Translations under genes and position numbers: made by a program
The notes under the pieces: generated by a model
The model's input: only the letters and a program-made list of their open reading frames with translations
Told to the model about the DNA's origin: nothing
Database searches by the model: none
NCBI GenBank assembly: GCA_903632075.3
Contig: CAHIKZ030000954.1
Coordinates: 2,486,904 to 2,550,903 of the forward strand
DNA: 64,000 nt
Direction of reading: 5' to 3'
Source of the DNA: Acanthosepion pharaonis
Taxonomy: Eukaryota; Mollusca; Cephalopoda; Sepiida; Sepiidae
In this document: one piece after another, positions 11,148-21,600 of the stretch
Numbering within the stretch: the stretch's first letter is position 1
How the letters are laid out: each line of letters begins with the position of its first letter

Positions 11148-12546
11148 TCAACCTATTAAAACCATAATGAAAATAAACATTGATAAATCAGAAAAACTAA
11201 AGAAAATCTAAAATTAAAAAACACCTAACAAAAATTACTTTTCCTCAAGGAACGTCAAAATACTTCAAAGTGAAAAAAATCAATAGAAAGGAAATGGATG
11301 AAATTATGACGTGTAGGTTTGAAACTGTTATTGAAAATTGTTCCACAAACGAGCCACACACACACACATCAAACAAAAACGAAGCACATATACCCATACA
11401 TACGAGTACAAATAGTTGCAAACATATACACTTACGTACGTACACATGCGGTATCATCCACACATTCATGAGACATGTATGTATAATGCGCGTATGTTTA
11501 ACTGTCTCTAGATTTTTGCTACCTCGCATGTCAGTCCCTCCCTGGCCTCTTTCACTTTATCGTTCCTTTCGCTTCTGTTATCTTTTAATGTCTCCATTAT
11601 TTGACATTAAACTTAGGCAACGCAACTTGGTAAAATAAGTCTCATGAAAGATAACTGGCAGATAGTCTAATATTTTTAGTGCACTGAGATGTGTAGACAT
11701 TCTATGGAAAATGACATATAACAAATTTCATTTTAAGGTCGTCTCTCATGTTAAAAATAGTCATTGGTAATCAACCGACCCTTGCTGTATACAGTTGGTG
11801 TTAACAGAATAACTTCCTTTTTTTTATCACGCCGTTTTTTTTTTGTTTTGTAAGCTAAGCACGAAAATTAACCCTTTGATCCCTGCGTTCTGAACAATTT
11901 GAATCCTTCTACCTGAGTCAAAATTCACAAATAATTGGTATGTAATGTTTCACGGTGATAGTTACTACAAAAGTGTTTACCCACCGTTCAACCGGTAGGT
12001 GGGCATTTAAATCATTTTTTTCTCTACTAATGTTCAACCGGTGTCTGAGCATTACGCCATTTTTCTCTATCACTTGTAAAGCGGTGTTCAGGGCTCAAAA
12101 ACATTGCCTAACCCACCACCTGAGTGGCTCTTGGGCTTTGTATAGAGTGAACATTAAACGAAGCAGAAAAAAAAGATTTAAAATACGCAAAGATATTATT
12201 ATTCAAAAGAAAGAAACCACGTTAAATAAACATCTTTCAGTAAAAAAGAAGGCATTTAAAAATGGCATATGAAATAATTAATGAAGGCATCGATAGCCAC
12301 GTGGTTTATGAACGTAAACAAAAACAATACACGTTGGCTGAGAGAATTAAGCAGACGAAAAAAAAAATAGTGCGCTATATTTTTTATGATTAGACACTCA
12401 AAGAATAAGCCAAAACAAGAACAGAACATTTAACGCACCGAATGTTTTGTATTTAGAATATATCTAAAATTAGAATAGATCCATATTCAATATATCAAGA
12501 ATTGTTAAGTTCAGATTTTTCCCCCGCTACTTTTTTTTAAACGCGT
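11148..12546. other. Intergenic DNA upstream of EXO5, promoter not resolved
   Basis: No element is recognised. The EXO5 promoter and 5' UTR should lie in the last few hundred bases, but I see no convincing TATA box near the start codon. Confidence 0.4.
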
Positions 12547-12652
12547 ATGAATATCGACATTGATAAGCAAGAAATAAAAATGGCTGAATTTGACGACACG
12601 GAATTATCGGATGAAGAAGAAAATTCTTTGTTAGTTGCTTGTGTCGACAGTT
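12547..12652 (+). CDS. EXO5: EXO5 exon 1 (coding part)
   Basis: Encodes 35 residues plus the first base of codon 36, ending ACVDS. It is followed by a strong donor GTAAGT at 12653. Read through, the frame stops two codons later, which supports splicing here. The acidic segment FDDTELSDEEE is typical of EXO5 N-termini. Upstream ATG 12547 has weak context; ATG 12580 has A at -3 and G at +4. Confidence 0.88.
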
Positions 12653-15600
12653 GTAAGTAAATTTTTAAAAACATAATATTTGAGATTTTCATTTATACAT
12701 TTACATCTACCTTTAGTTCTGGTTTGTATGTAACAATATTTATTGATTTTATTTTTATGTGAATTTCTTTAGCTTTCATTTTTATTCAATTGTCAATTGA
12801 ATTTTTATTGTTATTAAATTGTTTTAGGTTAATTTTTACTTTTGTTACTTCTTTTTATTACAATAATAAAGTTGTTTTTTCTTACACGTTCTAAACCGTT
12901 AAAGCCGTGTAGATTTTTAAATTCAAATTTTCTGTATTACTTTTTCAATTTATAACAAAATAACGGTCATAGAAAGTAAAAACGACCTGCATGCTGAGGT
13001 AAAAAAAAGAAAGTAAAGCAACTTTTATGCAAAAAAAAGAAAAATCTTTAAAGAGTAAAGAAAAGTAGTAGACTAAACAAAAATATTTTCTGTAAACAAA
13101 TGTATTTATTATTTTTTTTTTAACTGACTTATTTTTTGAGAATCTATTCACTTTCAAGAATAATATGAAAGTTTAAAAGTTGCAATCGAATGAAGTGGCA
13201 CTCTAAAAAAGTGGGGGTTTAATTTACAATTCAGTATAATCATTATAATAATTAAACTAAACACATAAAAAAAGCCAAATTGGACCCTGACTTTATATCC
13301 GACATTATCTGATGTTGAATTTATTTTACTTTCATAATAAACGTGCTCCGACACTGAACCCTGAATTTTTGTCCACGTGTATTGAATGGATGACATAAGA
13401 AAAATAAATGTTATTCGATGCGAAAAAGTAACAATTCTCCCCACAGTTGGATTTCAGTACATCAACAAGCGCATGATGCTGTCTGAAAAAGGAGGTAGAC
13501 GATCATGGCCCTCCACAGCTTCACTGTCCCTTGTAGCTCTAAATAATTTGTCTTTCTGCTATTTCTCCTAAACCCTGTTCTGGAATCCATTTCCTTATGC
13601 TCATCAAGTATAATACGCGCTGCTTTCTTCTGTCCCTCAATCTGTCCTGTGAGTATCAGATTTTCCAAGCCTTCCTTTCAACTGTCTCTTCCAGATGTAA
13701 AGTATAAGTTTCCTTTTTGTTTCCATCATTAGTTTGACAATACAGTCATTGTATATTGAACCACCAGTTTAGAGCTGATCACTTTTTTTTAGTGAGTTTT
13801 ACTTTTTAAAACTTTCATTTTGTTGGAATTGAAAGAGCAGGTCTACCAAATGAAATAAAAAGTAATTTTCAAAGAGCAAAACACACACACAAATACATTT
13901 TCATGGAAAAATATTTTTTTTAAATTTTATTTTAGATTCCTTTTCTTCTGTATTAATGAATGAATGGTTGTTGCTAAATACGCTTCTAAGAGTCACAAAG
14001 GGGCTGGATGATCGCCCACGTTCTGAAAGGACATGACAGGGTGGTCCGAAAGTCTTGTCATCGCTACATAATATAATTTTCTATTTTAGATGGCTGACTC
14101 TACATGTACTTTCTTTGTATTACTTGTTCTTTTTTTTTTTTTTTTTTTTTTGGTAGGGGGTGACACGACTTTCGGACCACCTTGTAGAACGAAACGTCAG
14201 TGAATATCAATATGGTAAAGATTTTCACTTCATGTCAACAAAAAAATATTAGACAGAAAAAGTACATTCCTCTGGATGTTGCATATCAGCCATGCTGGTG
14301 GAAGGTCTCTCTGGTGATTAATACAGAGAGGTTTTGGAGGTGTTTAAAGTTAAAAACATAACAAGCTACTATTATTGAATAATTAATCATAATTATTCCC
14401 TTTTAGTCCAGTTTAACAACAGATTGTCTCATGTTTGTGATCAGCTGCCAGTTTGATCTCATTGAACTGATCGGCCTCTAGTTCATCAAATGGGAGTAAA
14501 TTAAATAGTTGTGTCATCAAGCTTAAATTTATACATGATTCAAGGGTCTTTTACTCTTACTACTAGCGTTGAATTCAGTTTTACCCTTTAGAAAATTTTT
14601 TAAATAAATTTATAATCTTAAATAAACTTTCAAATAAAGAAACTTAGTCTTACTAGAAATCCGATTTTATAGAAGTTTAAAGTGTAAGATAAACGAAATT
14701 ATTATATCTGTTGATATTATATGTTGCTATAAACCGGAACTGGAATAGGAATTTTTCAGTTTGCGAATTTTACCGCGCAAAATAATTTGTCATTTAGTAA
14801 ACGCCAATTATCTCCCTTACATTGCTTTACCATATTTATTTTACTAGTTTTAAAAATTATGAAAATTTCACGGTTTTCTATTTTGTTAAACACTTCTATC
14901 TCTCTCTTTCATTTATTTTCTCACTGAAACCCAATAGTGTCTTTTCCCCTCTTTCCATGTGATCAAAACGGAATAGTCCATTATTTATGATGTATTGGCA
15001 GAGCGTATCAGTCATGCGAATTAATGAAGGAAAGGACAAACAAAATTATACTAAGATCCCTGCCTTTGGATTTGAAAAGTAAAAATAAAACCTTGTGAAA
15101 ATGCTCCAAAAACACACTACGAAAACATAAGTGGCAATATGAACAAATATATTTAAAGGCGAAAAATTTTTTTATTATTAAAGTTATTTGTCTGTCTCCC
15201 ACTTCACTTCTGTAAACATTTGCCAAAATGTTTTTGGCTTTTTTTTTTTTTTTTTTTAAAGTGTTTCACCCCAAGCAAAGTGGGAAGCCACTAGGACGCA
15301 AGGGGTTACAGAAAATTTGGAACAAAGTCAGATAGGAGTGATAGAAGAAAGGATGAGGAGAAGGGTAGTGGATAGATCGAGGCAACTGGAGATGTCGATT
15401 GACGTTACATTTGAATAGCTGGAGATTATAGCTCTCAGGGAAACTGCAATAGGGAAGGGTGTTCCACAGGCAAGAGGTGTGAGACATGAAGCTATTGGAG
15501 TAGAAGAGAAGGCTACATTTAGGAGTTTCGACATTGAAGGGGTGATAGTGGGATGCCAGCCTCGTAAGGCGCTTGAACGCATGAAGTCTGGGAACCAGCG

Positions 15601-18600
15601 AATGCAGCTCCTCGGAGCAATTGCCATAAAAGTATTTGTAAAACAGACAGAGAGAGGCGACGACACGTCTGTGAGAACGTGACTGTAGACGAGATGCCAG
15701 TGCCGGGCCAGTTATATTGCATATCCGCCTCTGGAGCTTATCAAGAACGCTGAGGCAAACAGAAGGGGCTCCAGACCATATATGGCAGCAATACTCCATG
15801 CAAGGGCGAATTGTTGATTTGTAGATCTGGAGGATTGATTCCAGGGAGAAAAATTTCCTGGCGCAGCACAGGGAGCCAACTTTCCTTGCGGTGGACAAAG
15901 CAATTGACTCAATGTATTTGTTCCATCTCAGGTCAGCCGTCAATGTGAGTCCGAGCAGCCGCAGAGAGTTGCTCTCGAGAAGTTGAGCATCAGACATTCT
16001 AATGGAGGGCAGGGAAGGATCTCTGTGGTGATTAAAAGAGAGCAGTTTTGTTTTGGAAGCATTAAAGTTGACCAGCCAATTCCTGCCCCAGTTCATAACC
16101 GATTGGAGGTTCTTTTCGAGACGCACAGCCAGGTTATTTTTGTCAGTGACACTAGATTTGTTTTTGAGGCAGGAATAAATTGTGGTGTCATTCGCGCAGA
16201 TGCCAACTTGGGAATTTATGGCGTCAGGAAGGTCATTTATGTAGATAAGGAATAGAGTGGGGCCTAGGATGGAGCCTTGAGGAACACCTGCATTCGTGGG
16301 ATAGGAACTGGAGGAGAATCCGTTGAGAACGACCTTCAATTCACGGTTTGACAGGAATGATTGCATTAGGTCAAACAATCGACCCATAATGCCATAACCC
16401 TGGGGCTTGGGAAGAAGGCTGGCATGCCAAACCCTATCAAATGCTTTGGAGATGTCTAGGGCCATGGCACGAGCTTCCCTGTTATTTTGAAGAGCTCAGT
16501 AGACAGTTTCAGTGATAGCCGTAAGCACATCAGCTGTAGATCGGGCAAAGCGGAAGCCATATTGCTTGTCTGAGAGCAGATCATGGGATGTGAGGTGGTT
16601 AACCACCTCAGTATTGATTAGGGTTTTGAAGACTTTGCCGAAGAGGGGTATGAGAAAAATAGGACGGTAGTTAGAATGGTCAGAGGGGTCACCATAGTTC
16701 TTAAAGACAGGAACAATCGAAGAGGACTTCCAGCAGTCAGGAAAACAAGATTCCTTGAGGCAGTAGTTGTATAGTTTAGAAAGGGCGGGCGCCAGTTCAT
16801 GTGTGCATTTCTTCAGGACAATGGCTGGTATCCCGTCTCCACCACTAGCCTTGTTGGGGTCTAAATTGGAGATAACGCCCAATACCAAAGACAGGGTTAT
16901 GTATAACCCACTCAATAGGGCCTCAGTTCTAAGAGGGAAGTTGGGTATGGGTACACCGGAAGAGTCGAGCATTGAGCTGAATGAAAATTTCCGAGCAAAG
17001 CATTCAGCCTTGTCGGCAGAGGAGGTCAGAACTTCGAACTGGTTGAACAATGGAGGTATAGAGGGTTTGCAATTGTTCAGTACGCTCTTGCAGAGACGCC
17101 AATAATCTTTGGAGCCAAATTTGCGAGATGCAATACACTCCTTCATTCGAGCAGCAAATAGTGACTTAGCATCATTGAGGACACACTTACACTCATTACG
17201 GGTGGAGGCAAAGAGGCGTCTATTGCAGTCAGACATGTCGCTACGGAATAGGTGAAAGAAGTGGTTCCTATGGGCAGCTGAGCAAGTAGTGGAGAACCAG
17301 GGGGAGGACTGCGACTTCACCCTATATTTCCTTGAGGGGATGAAAGCGTCGATTCCAGCTTTAACCCAGGATGAGACCTCAGAAGCACATTCTTGGACGG
17401 GGAGCGTAAAGACACCATCCCAGGGGACATCGCGGAGGGAATCACGGAACACGTCCCAGTCAGCTCATTGATAGTACAATGAAATTCTAGTGGTAGGAGG
17501 TTCTTTGCAGGGGGTGGAGTTGAAGGAGATGTTAACAGATACTACCGCATGATCAGAGTTACCAAGAGGGCAGAGTTGCATGGCGCTACAGGACTCGGGG
17601 ATGGAGGTAAAACACAGATCGAGAAGAGAGGCTTTATCTTCCCGGTTGAAGGCAAAACGAGTGGGGAAGTTAACTATCTGCATGAGGGAAGAGATAGTCG
17701 GAGACACATGTACGACTGGTCTGGCGATTCGAGAGACAACTCTTTGGCCAAAGGGAGATGGCCCTTGACGTAGACACCAAGGCCGTGCATGTGGGTTATA
17801 GAGTCTTTTCTGAGGAGAGGAAGGTAGCCTGTGATAGAGGGATCAGAGGAGGGGATAGACGAGACAAGGTTGGTCTCACAGAGAGCCAGTATACCTGGGC
17901 AGTTTGCAGTGAGGAAAGATTCCATACTGCAGAAGTTTGTTCTAATGCCACGGATGTTGGAGAATGAAATGTTGAGGGGTTTATAACCCATGGAAACTGA
18001 AATCTTCACAGATATGAAGTTGTATTTTATTATTTACTTACAAAAAATAGTTCAAATGCATCTCACTATTAAAAATTTCTAACAATTGCCATTATTTTTG
18101 ATGGCATGCATACATTAGTTTGAAATAAAACACAAACCAGTGTTCAAAATGTAATATAACTTATTGTAACTATGGGAGGTGCCCATTTTTGCCTGAAAAC
18201 ATCTTTTAGGAAGCTTTTAGCAATAAACCAAAGTAATTAAAACATGAAAAAATCATGAAAGGTTAGATTGAGTAGAAATTGATGGGAAACAGACTCAAAT
18301 TAATAATCCTAATTGGAGCCTATAAGTGAATGCTGGTTTAACTTCGTGGGATGGAGAAAATCCAATATAACTAAAATTCACCCAATCTTCCTCCAGTTCG
18401 TTTAGTCTGGGGTTGCCATGATTAATTTTTTTTTTTTTTTTTAGATGCAACTTGGTCAACTGAAATTAAGTTGTTTTTGTTTCATACTATTCAGCTAATT
18501 TTATGTTGAATTATGATTTGAGCAGTCAAATTCTGGTTCTTGGGCCACTTGTCAGCATTAGGGACATCTGATTTTTAGATTAAGAATTTTGGGTACTTGA

Positions 18601-21600
18601 GATTAAGTGAATGCTAGAAACAGGACCAGTAAGTATTAACTGATTTAACTTAGTGGCATGGAGTAAAACCAATATAATTGAAATTCATCCAATCCCCCAT
18701 CCAGCTTCTCTAATCTGGAGATGACATGATTGATGCTTTTTTAGATAAAATGCAACTTCTTTTTCTTTATGTGTTGTATTCTCTCTAGACATATGCAATC
18801 ATAGCTCTCAACAATTTCCTTTGTAGCCCTTAATAAATTTTGCCTTTTTGTTCTCTCTTCTAAATCCTATTCTGCCATTCATTTACTCAAGCTCACTAAG
18901 TATGTTATGCACTGTTTTCCTCTGTCCCTCTTTCCTTCAGTTATCCCTGTGAGTATCTGATTTTCCAAGCCCTGTTTCCTCATTATGTGCCTTAGAAATT
19001 TTAACTGTCGCTTCCTGATGTTAAATATAAGTTTTCTTTTTGTTTCCATTTTCTCTAAAACTTTGTTGTTGCTCACATATTTGGTCCATGGTATCCTCAG
19101 CATCCTTCTTTAGAATCAAATTTCTGTTGCTCCCAGTCTCTTTTTCATCTTTGAGAAGATTGTCCAGCAATCACTAATAAGAGGATAGATATCACATAAC
19201 AGTTCAGTATTCTTTTCTTTGTTTCTAATGAAGTTTTTCTGTTTCTTAATACTCTGCTTATGCAACTTAGTCAACATAAGTGAAGTTGTTTGGTTTTCAT
19301 ACTCTTCAGCTAATTCTTTGTTGAATTACTATTGGAGCAGTCAAATTCTGGTTCTTGAGCCATTTGTCAGCATTAGGGACATCTGGTTTTCAGATTAAGA
19401 ATTTTGGGAATGAGATTAATTGAAGAAATTAATCCTACATCAATGTCAAGATAAAGTCAAATTGTCAGTTTAAGAAACACATGGAGTGATGAAGGAGAAG
19501 GTTTGGTGACTGCTGTAAATGTCTATTGATTTCATAGTCTTTGAATGAACAAACACATAGACACAATGTATCACACTGTAGTAACTGCATAATATGCATG
19601 CTATAAGCCTCAGTTTGACAAGGATTCAAACTTGACTCCAATTTCTCAATTATGTGTAATAGTCTGTTTGGTTAGTGAGGCTTGCAATAATTCCTGATCC
19701 ACTGACAATCCCTTTTCTAATTTTCCTTTATAATCTGATAAAGAATCACTAAAATTTCTTTACAATTTTTTAGGTGAAAGCTTTGCTGTTGGTTCTTTGG
19801 AGTCTTTACCTGAGGAATTTGCAGAAAACCTTGATGACTACAGTAATTTTGAAGAATCACAGAATAACAATTGTGATTCTGGTTCTCCAAATAGTAGAAA
19901 TGGTTCTGAATCCTGTATTATTGGCACTGCTGCATCCCAACAGATGGCTGAAACCCTGTTAAAGGGATCAGTTTTGTTGAGGTTGGTACGCTCTGGTTAT
20001 GTGTGGGTGTCTGATTTATCCAGCCAGGCCTGGTGTGAAATGAAAATGTATTACTCTTTTTCTTTGCCTTTACAAATGCCTGTGGAAGTTGTGGAAGACC
20101 CTGTTATGCAAATTGGATCAGCAATTCATTTAGCCCGGCGTAAGTTAGAGTTTTTGTTTTATTTACCTGCCTCTCATGTGTTTTATACAGCAACTAGTTA
20201 TTTTTCAACATAATCTCCTCCTTTGTCGATTAATTTAAATCCAGTGGTGAATGGATCTCACAAAAACATTGAATCTGTTGCTTTTGCAGATGAGGTCATC
20301 ATGATAAATATCACTTAAGAAAAGAGATTTTATACAAGACTGTCTAGGATTATTTTTTATATGCCCTAGACCTTCAGGATGTAGGTGATCATGTCTCTCC
20401 ACAGTATCCTTTACTCTTTTCATCTTTGAATTGCCATGACTTATTGAAAAAGTAAGTGTAGGGATTCTTATTGCCAGCTCTACAGTTTTTAATTCAGATT
20501 AGTCCTTCTTGTAGACTGGCTACCACTCAAGGCCAAATATCCCCATCTATCCTGATATTCAATCCACAATTGAGGAGAGCTGAGATAGATTCATATCTTT
20601 CACAATGACATTGAAAGTGAAAGCAACAAAGGAGTCTAAAATTTGAAATTGGCTTCTTGATTCTGTAGCTGTCACGCCAAAAAGGACCTCTGGAACAAGG
20701 CAGTCATCTCTTGTACAGGGTAGTCGTCTCTCGTAGGCTCCCTCAGTCCCCAACTGCCGAATCCTTCACACACACACACACACTCATTTTATAGACCATG
20801 ACGAAGCAGCCTATTGGTTGAGTGGGAGAGTTTTACATATGCGTAGGTGTACTCTGCCAATTCTTCCTTCTTTCAACTGCTCTGTGACACCATACACATG
20901 CAATGCGTTGGCATTTTCGGGCATTATGTCTTGTATCTTGCACACGACAATCATAGATTCCATGTTCCACACTGATATCTATTAACAACATTCAATTTTT
21001 GAAAATTGAATCATATCTTCATTCTGATGTTCACCCCAGTGATTTCCTTTGGCTAAAGACAATGAACAGACTTAGAATTTAAATTTCAAGGACAACTCAA
21101 CACTACTGACTCAGTTCTGGACAATTCAGGACTGAGACAACTCAGCACCAGAAAAACCAAACTTTTTTTATAAACAAATAAAAGTAATTTATTAAGGATT
21201 AAAACCATAATTAGTGAATATTTTTACTTTATTTAAAAAAAAAAAAAAATTGTTTATGATTTGCTTTTTCTGTTTATATCTCTGATATGAGGTATAATGA
21301 TTATTTACATTATTTGACTGTTATCCTCATCTACATTGCCATATTCACAGCGTTTCAACCATTGTATGCTCCAGCCTTCTACAGGTGATTGGAATTTTGA
21401 ACCAAACCCTTTATTTTGTCCATCGGATTGTTCTAGTTCCATGTGCTATGCCTCTTCCAGATGGCTCAGTTATTTCCACTGGGCCATGTGTCCCTGTTTT
21501 GATCACATGGAAAGAGGGGAAAAGACACTACTTGGTTTCAGTGAGAAAATAAATGAAAGAAAGAGATAGAAGTATTTAACTTCTGTTTCACTGAAATTGA

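Larger units (their letters stand above)
12653..19773 (+). other. EXO5: EXO5 intron 1 (7.1 kb)
   Basis: GTAAGT donor and a pyrimidine-rich TTTACAATTTTTTAG acceptor. Phase 1. It hosts two RTE-type LINE fragments, a mariner-like MITE, a 2.8-kb dead LINE in antisense orientation and a ~300-bp tandem duplication. The stretches 12653-13460, 13741-14035 and 14188-14884 have no recognised content. Confidence 0.85.

Noticed and set aside
21336..21569. 77-codon plus frame in EXO5 intron 2, considered as an extra exon
   Set aside because: It coincides with an inverted SINE plus a ~110-bp repeat, and exons 2 and 3 already join in phase across the conserved HLAR/QLNVQD junction without it.
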